Notes: generated from the letters alone by a model not told the origin. Positions 10,724-21,588 are shown, numbered from the stretch's first letter. The stretch: DNA of 64,000 nt from Prorocentrum cordatum (GCA_963575745.1 CAUYUJ010019948.1:700633-764632), one strand, 5' to 3'. A program made the numbers and translations.

Positions 10724-12861
10724 ATGACGGTTTTGCGCCCATGGAGTCATTGTGCGCACTGCAAGCGCCGTGAGTACAACGATAAGCTGATGAAGAATAA
10801 CTGCCAGTGCGGCCACTGCGGGAAGAAGGTTCGGTTGTTCCGCCCCAGGTCGGCTTCGCCAGCTGGCAGCAACAAAAGCGTATCGTTCGACATGGAACCT
10901 GTGCTCATCGGCGGGGGCGCGGGAGCAGGTTCGGCTGGTGATGCCCCTCGCCCCCGCGGTGCCCGCAAAGCGGCTGCCAAGGAGAAGGCCAAGCAGAAGC
11001 AACTGGCCGAACTCCTGGACCAGGCCATCGAGGCCGCCGACAACGATGAGATGAAGCAGGCGCCGCAGCATCAGAGTCAGCAGCTGGCGGCGCGCAGCAC
11101 GGCCGAGGCCGCCAAGTCTGAGGCGGACGTGGTTCGCCAGGCGGACGGGCCGTGGCGTGCAGCGTCGCACCGCCACGAGCAGCTCGTGACGCAGGTCTTG
11201 CGCTTGCGGTCGCAGCTGCAGAACGCGGAGCAGAAGGAGCAGGCCGCTGCGCTGGAGCTGGCCAGGGCGGAGGATGCCAAGAGGAATGCAGCCCAGGCCT
11301 TGGCTCGAGCAGAGGGCCTGCACACAGCAGTCTCCAAGGAGGCCAATGGCGGCATCGACAAGGCGGGCAAGGGCGACCCCACCTTCGAGGTGCGCATCAA
11401 CAGCGAGGTTTTCGACAAGTTCGAGGATTGGGAGTGCGAGGAGACGGACGAGCTGCAGCTGAGGAAGCTGAAGGCGCAGTTGCAGCAGTATCAGTCGGAG
11501 TTCGAGACTAAGGAGAGCGAGCTCAAAGCGTTTTTGGAGCGAGTGGCGAAGGTGGAGGCCGAAGTCACGGACCACATGAAGAAGAAGCGGAAGGTCGACG
11601 GCAAAGGGGGCGACGGCAAGCCAGGGGACGGCGAGCCCAAGGAGGCCCAGGAGTCCAAGGTCGACCAGGGCGACGAGGCCAGCCCGACCCCTGACGTCGC
11701 CGACAGGATGGAGAAGGAGGCTGCCAGGCTGTCCGCGGCACGCTTCGCTGCTGCTCAGGCCGTGTCTCGCGGGGAGCCCCTTTTCTGGTGCTCCCCCCAG
11801 CGGAGGCCCTTCGGGTGGCGCCGCTCGCGATGGCTGCCCCTCGGGAGGCGGAGTCGCGGCGCGCGCAGCAGGCAGCGACGCCGAGCTTCGACTAGGCTCG
11901 GGGGCCACGGGGCCCACGGCAGCGCAGCCTGCTGCACGTGCCAGTACAAGTTCGGCTACTTCAGCGCCACCACCTTCGGAGGGTACGAAGACTGGGGCTA
12001 CAACTCGAGTCTTTCGTGGGAGCGTGACCTGCATGGGGGAATGGGGGACAAGGCGTGGGGGTACTTGTGCATTCAAACGCAGTCACACGACTACCTGGCG
12101 GTGGTGGAATCTCATGTTCGGGCATGTGACGCGCCCAAGTGGAAGGGCAAGGCACGAGGGCGATCGCTCAAACTTTTCGCCAACGGTGCAAGGCCTAAGT
12201 CGAGGTGGGCTTGCTCTTCCCAGGGGGAGCGGGCCAACGAGGGAGGAGAGTGATTGCTGGCCAAGAACCACAGACCCGCTCAAGTTCTGGACGCTGCCAG
12301 AGCGGCCAAAGGACTTCGAGCGGAACGCGGCGGCATGTTCGACGGTTTCCTGCCCATGCAGCTTCACATGAGAGGCTTCAGTCTAGTGCTGTGCATTGTA
12401 TATGGCCGCTCTGGAGATGGTTTGGGGAAGGCTAATTCAGCGCGCTTTCGTAAGCTTGGAAGCCTCTCTTGGCCACGCTACAGTTGCCTTGGACTGCCAT
12501 AGGAGATTGGAATTTGTCCCCACCTGATATGGCCCGCACTGGCTTTTTGGAAATGATCGGGGGAGCCTTTCTTCGGTCGAATTTAGAGTGCACGTGCACA
12601 CCTGCCAATAGTGAGCACAGGCCTCCGCATCTTGATTACGTGATTTGCTCAGAAGCGGCAAAACCATACATTCGCAGTCTGAGTGCAATCGTCGATGTAC
12701 CCTGGAAGCCCCATGTAGGTTTGTCTCTTGGGCTGACTGCCCAGGGGTCCCAGCTTTACACGAGATATTTGGATCTTCCCGCGCGCCTGCCGTCTGTCCC
12801 CAGACCTCATAGGCAGCCTGTCGACGGTGTCCAAGAGTGGCATTGCCAAAGCCCAGCGTAG
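10724..12861 (+). pseudogene. Retrotransposon 5' ORF: zinc ribbon, coiled coil, endonuclease
   Basis: The ATG at 10724 opens 509 codons. Residues 10-32 hold CxxC and CQCGHC, a zinc ribbon. Residues about 75-330 are Glu/Lys/Gln/Ala-rich with heptad character, a predicted coiled coil. A basic Arg-rich linker follows. From about residue 400 the sequence resembles an endonuclease/exonuclease/phosphatase domain, with VVESHV (E462) in the position of the catalytic Glu. A TGA at 12251-12253 stops the frame, which then continues in phase to about 12470 (FDGFLPMQLHMRGFSL). After a frame change, ORF 12469-12861 supplies IGDWNLSP, LDYVIC and WKPHVGL, the late motifs of the fold; the usual SDH-type His motif appears as PHVG. 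Expected role: nicking the target DNA to prime reverse transcription. The copy is not translatable as one protein. Confidence 0.8.
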
Positions 12862-13652
12862 GATCTGCAAGCAAGCTGCCAGGGAACGTAGGCATGAACA
12901 AATTCGTGACTGGTTCCCTGCACCCGTCAAGCAGAGCGAGCATGAGTTAGAGAGTGGCATGGTCGTGTCGTCCCCGCCCCAGGCCGTCGTTAGCAAAGCC
13001 GAGACAGGTATCGGCGACGCTAATGATGGTGATTTCCTGGGCTTCGAATCGGAGGACAAGGGCCCGTGGGCCAACGAGCCCAACTTCGGTTTCGACCCGC
13101 CGCCTGCGCTTGTTGCCTCAGTCAGACAGTCAAGTCAGGAGCCCTGAACCCACTAGCCCCGATTCGAAGCCCTGGGGGCACCCGTCACCGGCGTCAGCTA
13201 TGGGTTCGTTTTCAAGCGAGCAGCCTGGCCCCGAGGGCACTGAGCCATCGAGTTTGGTCAAGCCCGCGTTGCCCCGAAATGTTGCGCCCCACGCCGTGGA
13301 AGAGAGCCCCTGGGAGCAACAAAGGAGTGCCATCGGCTTCGTCGCATCGGGGGATCACCCCCCCGATGACGCGGTTGCTGCCTCCGTAGCCTTTCGGGCT
13401 GGCTCCAGCCATCGCGGTTTCATCAGCGGCTTGTGCGCTGGCTGGGTTCGGACCCTGGAGAGTTCCAGATCGACACTTCACTCACAGGCCCCCCTTGGGC
13501 GCACGCGCGCGGATGCTCCCAAGTTTCGCACTGATGTCGTTTTGGAGGCAACGCCTGCTCGCGTAGCTGCGCTGAAGGACGTCATCAGTGGGTGGTGGAC
13601 GCGCGCGCACAGTTGTTTCACATTACCATCGCCATCGGGCCCGCTGCAATGA
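12827..13652 (+). pseudogene. Retrotransposon linker region, multiple frames
   Basis: Between endonuclease and reverse transcriptase the coding signal moves between frames: ORF 12827-13147 (SKSGIAKAQRRICKQAARER, then an acidic stretch) and ORF 12954-13652. The first part, with basic helical character, plausibly continues the interdomain linker typical of these elements. The Ser/Pro-rich remainder may be a low-constraint spacer or frame-shifted coding sequence. No catalytic motif is expected or seen here. Confidence 0.55.
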
Positions 13653-16545
13653 GGAGAAGCAGCAGGCCGTTTTGGCAGCAGCAGGCGCCAGCTTGCACCA
13701 GTCAGCCCCCGAGCAGGGGCATCGAGTTGCACGGCCAGGGGGCCCTTTCTCTTGGCAGCAGTGGCTTGCTCTTCTTGGCGACCTCCCAGGCTGCCCCGAC
13801 GAGTTGCTGAAGGCAGGTGTTTCTTTCAGTGAACGGATTGCCAAGCGGAGCCAGGCTAGATCGGTGAACCAGTCAATTTCAGAGTTCAGGGACTGGATGG
13901 AGACGCAGGTGGCAGTTTCATGTTTGCATAGGTCAATCAAATCGCAGCCAGCAGTGCCAGATGTGCTGGAGCAGGAGTCGTCCACCATTCAGCACCCCAA
14001 GGATATTCTAGAGGCCAGGAGTTTGCATTGGCAGAAAGTCTGGAGCCCACCGATGCAGGACGACCTCTCTGAGCTGCACAGTTTGTTCGATCATATTCGT
14101 GAGCGGGCGCGGAGCGAGAGGTTGCCAGACCTCACGGGTCAGCCGCTGAAGGATGCTGGCAGGTTGCTCAAGCCCAACGCCGCGATGGGCGCCGACAGGC
14201 TCACGGCGACGGACTTGGACAGCCTGCCCCTGGCCGCCCTCGACGAGCTGGCAGTCCTCCTGAACGCCTGCGAGGTGTTCCAGTGCTGGCCGCGCCAGCT
14301 CCTGCTGACCAGCGGCGCCCTCTTGCCGAAGAAGGTTGCTGGCGACGGGGTCATCGGCCTGCTCCCGCACGTCGCGAGGCTGTGGTCCAAGGCGCGCGAG
14401 CCGTGGGCCCAGTGCTGGACCGAGGCTTGCGAGGCGCCGTGGGATGCGGCCATCAAGGGGAACGCCGCCATCCAGGAGGCGTTCCTCAGGGTGGTGGACG
14501 AGGAGCTGGCGGTGCGGCTGGGCGCTGCCCACGGCCACGGGCTGCTGGACATCGCCAGCTTCTACGACACAATCGGGTGGTTGCGGCTGGGGCACGCAGC
14601 TCTGCGGCTGGGTTCCCCAGCTGAGGTGCTGGGGCTCGAGTTGCTCATGTGCGTGGCGGCCAGGTGCCCGCGCCAGTCGGGCGCATGCTCTGAGGCCTTT
14701 TCTCCGACCCGTTCGATTGTTCAGGGCCTTCGAGCGGGCGCCAGGTTCGCCAAGACAGTAACGTTTTTCACCACACAATTGGGGTTATCACATCGGTTGT
14801 GGGTTGGCGACTTGAGTCAAGTTGTTCGTGGTTCTCGCCGTGTAGTGGTGCGCATGTCGCCCGCCTGTCCCATTACGACCTTCGGGCAGATGCAGCAGCG
14901 CGGGCTGACCATTGCGACGAAGAGTGTACTTGCATGCACTAAGCTAGCGGACGCACGCGCTGCCGTGCGCAAGGTCAGGCAGAATGGGTTTGTCGTGCGC
15001 GCTGCAGCCCAGGCCTCGTGCCTGGGCGGCGACTTTGGCGGGTGTCGAGCTCGCGCCCGTGCGGTTCGGCGCGTGCGGGGTCAGAAGCACAAGAGCATGC
15101 ATGCCGAGGTGGCGAGGTTTGCCAGGACTGCACGACGCTACCAGCTCACCTCGCGGCTGGAGCAGCAAGGGGCTCTGGCTGCAGGCTCCTACGCCCATCA
15201 GCTCCATGGGGTTTTCGGCCGTCGCATGAGAACGATGAGGTCATATCTGTGTGATGCGGTAGCGCCGCGCATGTCGGGCCGCTGCTGCACCGCCCTCCTC
15301 GACTTGTGCGCGCATAGCAGGGGTCCCGCCCTGAAGATGCCGAGGGGATGCCTGCAGCTGTGGCTGCGACGCTGGGCATCGGAGCCCTCCATGCGATCAG
15401 GTGTTTCGAGGGCGTGGTCTGGGGTCGTGCAGCAGTTGCGGGACGTCAAGCCTGAGCAGCGGAGCAGGCGTATACGGGGGCCCCAGGCTGCAGTAGTGAG
15501 TTACTTGCTCCAGGAGGGTCGGAATCCCATCGGCCCCGCTACCTGGCAGCTGCCTGCGTCGGGCGATGGCAGGTACGATGCATGGGCATTTGATGTTGAC
15601 AAGCTCACTGGGGTGCGTAGTCTCGACGTCCCGTCGTCTTTCCTGAGGGAGTTCGATACAACGGTCATGGATCGGCTCTGGCGCGAGGCAGCCCATCGCC
15701 TCGACGGCGACGGCATGCAGAACGGAGTGTGCAACTTGTCGCATCGTGCCTTGCTACAGCAACTCAGGGACGGGCCGCGGGGCGCCAAGCTGGCAGGTTT
15801 GCTTCTGGCGGCGGCGGCGGGCGCGGCCTGGCGGCGCGCCCGACGCTCCGAGAAGGCGAAGCAGAGGCTGTCGCAGTTCTGCGCACGCTGTGGAGACGTT
15901 CCCGAGGACAGCTATCACAGTTGCTGGGGGCAGTGCGTGGGGCGGCAGCCTCACCCTATCTACGAGATGACGGACGAGTTGCTCATCAAAGCTCAGGCTC
16001 AGCACGAGTCAGAGCCATGCTTTTGGCCGCGGGGGCTCATCCTTGCCGACTGGGCACGGGTCAAGCCGCCGCAGCAGAGCGAGGAGTGGCACGTCTACGG
16101 CTGCAATGGTTTCGAGCAGGGGGCCCTGGGCCACGGCAGCGAGGAGAGCCCCCTCTTCATCTTCGGGGACGCGAGCGGGGGCAAGGACACGCACGACCCC
16201 CGCTTGAGGCGGGTGGGGGTCGGCCTGGCAGCCTTCGCGGAGCTCGCTGAGCCTATGCAGATCGCTGCAGCGGTATGTGGTGGTTTGCCTGGCGGCCGCC
16301 AGACGGTCGGACGGGGGGGGGGGATATATGCCCTCTACACGGCTATCCGCGGCGCGGACGGGCATATAAATTATGTGACAGATAATGCGAACGTGTGTGA
16401 AGGTTGGCACGCAGGCAAAGTACATTATCCCGAGGGCGAGGGCGGTGATTTGTGGAGTGCCATAGGTCAGCAGTTGCGCGCGCGCCCGTCGTTGCAGGCG
16501 TGTGTGTTACGTTCGTGTTTTCCCATCGGGATGATAAGGATATAG
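13588..16545 (+). pseudogene. Reverse transcriptase-RNase H polyprotein segment, catalytically dead
   Basis: An open frame of 985 codons. Fingers/palm motifs are in order: MGADRLTATDL, then GALLPKKVAGDGVIGLLPHV (conserved LLPK...GLLP block), motif A LLDIASFYDTI (D321), a motif-B-like segment SPTRSIVQGLRAGARFA, and motif C at residues 404-408 reading LWVGD instead of the usual xVDD. The first catalytic Asp of motif C is therefore Gly, explicable by one base (GGC for GAC). RNase H follows: IFGDASG (D861); GRQTV, where the active-site Glu region is replaced by a run of 11 G (16313-16323) giving GGG; and YVTDN (D932). The frame is lost shortly after, near 16480, and the rest lies in the next ORF. 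Role when intact: copying element RNA and removing it from the hybrid. The start codon is arbitrary, since the protein was probably part of one long ORF. Confidence 0.85.
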
Positions 16546-17219
16546 TTGCAGGCCGTTCCCCACCATTGTACGTAGTCGGTAATACCATTGCCGATGAATT
16601 CGCTGGTGAGGGGGCCGAGGTCTGTAGAGTCCCCGAGCGCGAGAGGGCCCGAGTGGCTCATGTAGAGTATCAAGCATATTTAGTTCGCATGCGGATCCTG
16701 ATCAGCACTCTTCAGACCCTTGAGGCTGAGCAGAACCTTCCCCTTAAGGAGCCTCAGCGGGCCCGCGTTAGGCACCCTGGACCCAGGCCCCCTGCTCCGA
16801 GGGTTTGCTCATCGTTTTCCACGCAGCACGTGCTTTCGGAAAAAGGTAATTCATGTTTGCAGTGTAAAGGCTCCTCTTCCCAGGCTGCTCGTCGAACCTG
16901 GCTGGATTCGCCGTGTTTTACTTTGCGGTCGGTCGATGGCGTTGTATATGATCTCCCCCATGGGCGTCGAGTGCATATATGTGGGGGATGGGCTCATAGC
17001 AGTCATCAACTGAAGTTTCACTCTGGGCTGGGAGTTTGGTTCTGTGGTAGGTGTGGCAGTTTCGCAGCTCAGCAGATTGCGAAGTTCGGAGGTGTGTGCC
17101 TCGGACCTGCCACGGGTAACCGAGCTGATTACTTAAGGAACATCTCTGCAGGCAAGTGGCCCAAGGCCTACAGCTCCTCCGAGAAGGCGCGGAGGGCCAG
17201 TGCCAAGTTGGGGTTTTAA
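16452..17219 (+). pseudogene. Retrotransposon 3' ORF: end of RNase H plus Cys/His tail
   Basis: ORF of 255 codons in a different frame from the preceding RT ORF, overlapping it by about 94 bases. Residues about 18-50 give VTFVFSH and, later, VVGNTIADEFA, the His and final Asp of an RNase H fold (GNxxAD signature), so the domain is split by a frameshift near 16480. Downstream are a CLQC knuckle, HICGG, HQLKFHSGLGVWFCGRCG and a conserved-looking GNRADYLRNISAGKWP end. A Cys/His tail in this form is familiar from dinoflagellate retroelement and multicopy proteins; nucleic acid binding is inferred. It ends at TAA 17217-17219. Confidence 0.8.
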
Positions 17220-17267
17220 TCTCAGTCAGTCAGTAACCGACACGGTCGCAATATCCGTAACTCCGTA

Positions 17268-17652
17268 ACTCCTCCTCTTCCGCCTCCTCCTGCTCCTCCT
17301 CCTCCCTCGTACTGCTCCTCCACCTTTTCCTCCTCCTCCTCCTCCCTCGTCCTCTTCCTTCTCCCCATCCTTCCTCGTCCTCCTTTTCCTCCTCCTCCGC
17401 CTCCTCCTCCTCCTCCTCTTTCCCCTCCTCCTCCTCCCTCCTCCTCCTCTCCTCCTCCTCCTCCTCCTCCTCTCCTCCCCTCCCTCCTCCTCCATCCTCC
17501 TCCTCCACCCCTCCTCCTCCTCTCCTCCTTCCTCGTCCTCCTCCTTCAAACCTCCTCGTCCCTCCTCCTCGGTCCTCCTCCTCCTCCTCCTCCTCCTCCT
17601 CCTCCTTCTCCTCCTCCTCCTCCTCCTCCTCCTCCTCCTCCTCCTCTTCCTC
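17268..17652. repeat. (CCT)n pyrimidine tract
   Basis: About 385 bases of CTCCTCCTCC with few interruptions, directly 3' of the retrotransposon. Reverse-strand poly-Arg/Glu frames are artefacts. It has triplex-forming potential. Confidence 0.95.
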
Positions 17653-17933
17653 GGGGCGCGCGGTGTCCCCGTGTCGTGGCGCAAACGTCGCAGAGCGGAT
17701 TTCGCTCGGAAGACAGTGGGATGGGCCCCGGGGGATGCCCTTGAGAAGTGCGTTCTGGATTTCGGAGAGAGTTTCGTGCGGACGTTTCTCTTGGCCAGGA
17801 GGGAAGGCTACAAGACACCCGCGTGAAATTCAGTGCGGTTTTCGCTCGCCGTTTCGGGGTTTTGCACTCCACGCAAACATCTGCTGCAGCACGTCGGCAT
17901 CGACGAGCCGACAGACCGCAGCCGCGCAGTTTC

Positions 17934-18075
17934 TCGGAGCTTCGCGCGGGTGTCTCGGGTCGGCGCCGGTGCCCCTCTTTGTCGGCGCCTCCAGCGCCGC
18001 CCCTGGCCCGCTCCGCGCGCCAGGCAGGGAGGGGCCCAGCGCCGATCCGAGACACCCGCACGCACCTCTGAGGTG
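17934..18075. mobile_element. GC foldback element, copy 2
   Basis: Left arm GGAGCTTCGCGCGGGTGTCT and right arm AGACACCCGCACGCACCTC are inverted repeats around GGCGCCTCCAGCGCCGCCCC and GCGCTCCGCGCGCC-type sequence. Same architecture as copies at 6983, 46614, 53727 and 59828, but with diverged outer arms. Immediately followed by the 18091-18328 element. Confidence 0.75.
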
Positions 18076-18090
18076 CCATGCTGGTGCTTT

Positions 18091-18328
18091 GTGGGCCCCG
18101 GAAACGGCAGGGTCGTTTTTTCACCGTTTCCTAAAAAATGTCCCTTGAAAATGGAAACGGCAAAAAAACGGGGACCAGAAACGGCAAAAAAACGGTTCCA
18201 GGATTGGAACCGGAGCCGGAACCGGTCAAAAAACGGCGACGGAATCGGTAAAAAAACGGCGTCGGAACCGGCGAAAAACGGCAAAACGGAACCGGTGAAA
18301 AAACGGCCCTGTCGTTTCCAGGGCCCAC
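18091..18328. mobile_element. MITE with ~38-bp inverted ends and ACGG(A)n interior
   Basis: It starts GTGGGCCCCGGAAACGGCAG and ends with the near-exact reverse complement, CTGTCGTTTCCAGGGCCCAC. The inverted ends extend about 38 bp, including GTCGTTTTTTCACCG. The interior is a degenerate CGGCAAAAAAACGG / GGAACCGG repeat. No ORF. A target duplication is not clear. Confidence 0.85.
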
Positions 18329-18592
18329 TAAGCTTCCCCTGGCCTTCCGATTCACGTTTTTTAGGTGATCTACTAATGTTTTAGGAAGTCGGCCTTAACT
18401 ACTATATTGAAAAACAAGTTTTGCACAATAGTGGATCCAGTGTATAATTATACGTATACGTACACGTATAATTATGTGTATATGTGTATGAAGAAAGTGT
18501 TGGTTTCACAGAGGCTAGATCAGACACTTAAACACATCAAAGAAAAAATAATATTTTAACTTGCGTGAGGTCTGGTCGGTGAGCTCGGTTAG
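18329..18592. other. AT-richer spacer with an 11-bp palindrome
   Basis: Contains ATAATTATACG and CGTATAATTAT as inverted arms around about ten bases (near 18444-18476), followed by TATGTGTATATGTGTATG. Lower GC than the surroundings. No gene seen. Confidence 0.6.
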
Positions 18593-18597
18593 ATGCC

Positions 18598-18697
18598 GCG
18601 CACCTTGTGCCCCCAATATGGGGTGGGCGGCTATTTGCATGGGGGCCACGCACCTTGTGCCCCCAAGATGGGGTGGACGGCTATTTGCATGGGGCAT
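18598..18697. repeat. 50-bp tandem duplication
   Basis: Two copies of a 50-bp unit starting CGCACCTTGTGCCCCCAA and ending TATTTGCATGGGG, differing at a few positions. Confidence 0.9.
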
Positions 18698-19058
18698 AAT
18701 CATCTGATAAACTGGTGGCTCGCGAAAGCGAGTGTCGGACAATTGCGCATGCAAGGTACATCAGATACGAGAGACATCATGCTATGATATGTCGTGCTAT
18801 GTTATGTCGTCGTTATCCTCACCCCCCTCCTCCTCCTTCTCCTGGTTCCGTGGTCTTTCTCGCTCATCTCATGGGGTGGCCCCCCACCTCACCCCCTCCA
18901 TCCTCCAACATGTGTGCAATTGCCCCCAAAACGTAACGGTAAACACATACAAACAAAACAAACGACACATGAACAAAACCAGGGGTCGATGCGGAAATGC
19001 TCTGACACTTCCACAGCAATTTTGGTTATGGCCGAGGGTTTTCCTTGGCGCGGGCCGC

Positions 19059-20020
19059 ATGGCCAGCCCCGATATTTGTTGTTTGTGCAGCGACACCGCC
19101 AGCGGACCACACTCCGATGAAGTTGTATGGGCGTGCGGCCACAAAGTGCACATGAACTGTTTTGGATCTTGGGTGCATTCAACGTGGCCAAAACTACATC
19201 GGCCAGCTTTTACCATGTCCTGGATTACCATGCGCCCTTTGCAGAGAACCTTGGCATGGCGACGTGGTTATAGATGCTAAGTTGAGGATCGCTCGGAAAA
19301 CGTTTCAAGATGTCGTTGACCACGTGGCTGATCAAAAAATGGTACCTCCTCCGCCGCCGCCTGCATCTCCTGCTGAATGGATTGTGCCGTTGTGTTGCCC
19401 TAGGTTGCTTGCCACAGGCGACGGCGTCGGTGAACCCACCTTCATGGAGATCGAGGGCGACCGACGCATGGCATGGATGGGAGGAGTGGAAACGAGTGCT
19501 TGCGATGTGGTTCGAAGGTGTCAAACAGCATGCCAGAGTTCAACTACTTGCGGGCATTACCTCCCAGGTCATGGCGGCGAGTATGAGTGCGTGCGTGATT
19601 CATGGCCGTCGCTCAAGGATTTCAGACATGCAAACTAAGCTCCGATGGTGGACGTGCATAGAAAGTTATCCTGATTATGACGTACCGATGCCTCTTTACC
19701 ACGGCTGCATTCCCATGGGCCCGTACCCATGGATGCATGGAGACGACGTCGCCTCAGACGCGGATGAGGAGTCGGCCTCGGTGATCGACGTCGACGCGAT
19801 CGACGAGCTGCCCAGGCCCGCAGACGGCGTGGAGATTGAGCCTCAGCCCGAGCTCGCAGATCTCGAGGATGAGCCTCGGCCCCAGCCTGCTGAGGATGAG
19901 CCTCGGCCCCGGCCCGCTGAGGATGAGCAGCCGATTGACGATATCAGCAGGCAGTCGTTGCTTCACACTATTTGCTCTGATGAACTTGATGCGCCCAGCA
20001 GGCTGGCCAGGGACGACTAG
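19059..20020 (+). pseudogene. RING-like zinc protein, three frames
   Basis: The ATG at 19059 starts MASPDICCLCSDTASGPHSD, then WACGHKVHMNCFGSW: the CxxC, CxH and C of a RING-type domain. The final CxxC pair (LPCALCREPW) lies in another frame near 19225. A third frame (from about 19310) carries Trp-rich sequence (WHGWEEWKRVLAMWF), an acidic region and short tandem EDEPRPxPA repeats (19865-19930), and ends at TAG 20018. Frames therefore run 3, 1, 2. Either frameshifts or unspliced introns explain this; no convincing splice sites are seen. It resembles multicopy RING-bearing proteins of dinoflagellate genomes. Ubiquitin-ligase function is possible for an intact member but cannot be claimed for this copy. 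It is first of four same-strand gene-like units in 19-25 kb. Confidence 0.55.
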
Positions 20021-20065
20021 CAGTGCTAACAAAAACAAGCACCCAAAACAGCAATAACAATCAAA

Positions 20066-20330
20066 CCCGTGAGGGCCAGTGAGGACCAGTGAGGACGTCT
20101 CGAGCGACGCGCGCAGGTGTGGGTGGTCGACCAGTGAGGACGCCTCGAGCGACGTGCGACACAGCCTGGGATATACCACTGCAGCGAGGACGTCTCGAGC
20201 GACGTGCGACAACAGCCCAGGCTAGATCGACCAGTGAGGACGTCTCGAAGGACGTGCGACACAGCCTGGAATATATCACTGCAGTGAGGACGTCTCGAGC
20301 GACGTGCGACAACAGCCCAGGCCGCGCAGA
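20066..20330 (+). repeat. Five-copy GAGGACGTCTCGAGCGACGT array
   Basis: CAGTGAGGACGTCTCGAG followed by CGACGTGCGAC begins at about 20088, 20132, 20183, 20232 and 20282. Spacers alternate between two related sequences (ACAGCCTGGAATATA type and AACAGCCCAGGC type), so a ~100-bp dimer is itself tandemly repeated. Each unit contains inverted ACGTC and GACGT arms around TCGAGC. It lies between the RING-like unit and the next gene-like unit. Confidence 0.9.
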
Positions 20331-20350
20331 AAAAGACCAGAAGCTGGAGG

Positions 20351-21588
20351 TCATCGGACCCGTCCAACCCTGAGCTCTACGAGGCCCTGGTGGCCGCCTT
20401 CGACACGTATTTGTTCACGCTGAACGGCTGGAACTACGAGTCCAAGGACACGAAGACGGGAGTGGAGACGCCTTGAAAGGTTTCGCCCCGATCTGGTCGA
20501 AACTCATGACGCTGGACCCTAGAGGAGGATACTTCAGCCAGAGGGACATGAGAGGGGCTCTCGCTAAGTGCGCCATGCGAGACAGTTGCAGGCAGGCGTT
20601 CGCTGCGTACTGCGTCTCGCAAGGGTATGCCAGTATCGAACAAGGGCTCGTTCACTTGAGTTTGATTTTTCGCGTGGCGTGCGCCCACGCCAGAGACAAG
20701 CAGCAGCAGTACAGGAAGCTCACCGACATCGGCTCTCCTGCTGCTGTTCGTGCACACCCTGAAGAATTGCGACAGGTGCGCGAGCTCATCGCGCAGAGCC
20801 CAGGCCCAGTCGTCGGCCACAGGCCCCAACCATTCCCAGCTTTTCGAGGAGGTGAATCAGATCTGAGCTCGGACGACGAAGCCTACATCGTCAGCAAGAG
20901 CCTGGACGTCTCGGAGTTCAAGGCCGTCATATCGATGAGCTCAGGTCTGGAGGGCTACGCGGATAGATACCGTCGTGGAGACAATGGGCTAGCAGTTGCG
21001 GTCTGGGATGCCTACAGTGAGGAGTGGGAGATGGAACTGTCTGCGAATCTGATCACCGACGATGGGGCACATTTGCGGAGGCCCACGCTAATAGTTCAGC
21101 CCGAGCCCAAGAAGACGAGTACCGTGAAGAAGCCAGCGGCGGCCAAAAAGCCTGCGGCTGCCATGCCGCTGGCAGATGATGATGAGGCGCTTGCCGAGAC
21201 CCCGAGGAAAGTCAAGAGAGAGGACGACGCGCCTAGTGATGATGCGGGCGAGGGCCGTGCCGTCGAGGATCCCAAGCACGGCAAGGTCGCCCTCGACATC
21301 TTGCAGCGCCCCCCTGGGAACGCCAAGCCTACAGGTGGCCCCGAGGTAGGCCGCAAGTCGTGCACGATCGAGGGCAGCCATATCAGCGTCCTTCTCACAG
21401 GCAAGGGCTCATTCTACATCGAGGGCGTGGCGGAGGACAACCTGGAGATCGCGAAGACAATGGGCGCCTTCAGTGGCATAGTGGACGGCAGAGGTCTCAA
21501 CAAGAAAGGCGACCTGCAGCTCGCGATCGGCGAGGACGTCCAGCGGTCCTTCGACCTCGCGACATTCTTGGCCTGCCATCAGAAGTGA
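20351..21588 (+). CDS. Hypothetical protein with KKPAAAKKPAAA linker
   Basis: The main frame 20473-21588 (371 codons, opening at a TTG, so no true start) is preceded in another frame by a protein-like segment, 20351-20476 (ELYEALVAAFDTYLFTLNG). A frame change near 20472 probably joins them. I do not recognise a domain. Residues 1-110 look globular; about 215-235 is the Lys/Ala/Pro repeat KKPAAAKKPAAA, a composition common in dinoflagellate proteins; 236-275 is acidic and charged; the end (about 300-371) is again globular (SVLLTGKGSFYIEGVAEDN) and stops at TGA 21586. There is no signal peptide or membrane segment. No stops interrupt the long frame, so this is the least damaged of the four units, though it lacks a defined start. 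Confidence 0.5.

Larger units (their letters stand above)
10700..17260 (+). mobile_element. LINE-like non-LTR retrotransposon, near full length, inactivated
   Basis: In order on the + strand: N-terminal zinc ribbon and coiled coil, endonuclease/exonuclease/phosphatase-type endonuclease, reverse transcriptase, RNase H and a C-terminal Cys/His domain. This order fits the LINE families that are abundant in dinoflagellates. The reading frame is broken by an in-frame TGA at 12251, a frame change near 12470, several changes at 12.83-13.6 kb and another near 16.48 kb. Catalytic positions are also substituted (see the separate entries). No LTRs flank it. The 3' end probably lies at or just before the CAGTCAGTCAGTAA sequence at 17223 and the pyrimidine tract from 17268. 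No target duplication could be identified. Confidence 0.88.

Noticed and set aside
10724-17219. Endogenous virus or LTR retrotransposon
   Set aside because: No LTRs, protease, integrase or gag-type signatures. Domain order (endonuclease upstream of RT, RNase H after) fits a LINE.
20066-20330. CRISPR-like array of ~29-bp repeats with ~20-bp spacers
   Set aside because: Spacers are not unique: two types alternate, making a ~100-bp tandem dimer. The context is eukaryotic and there are no cas genes.
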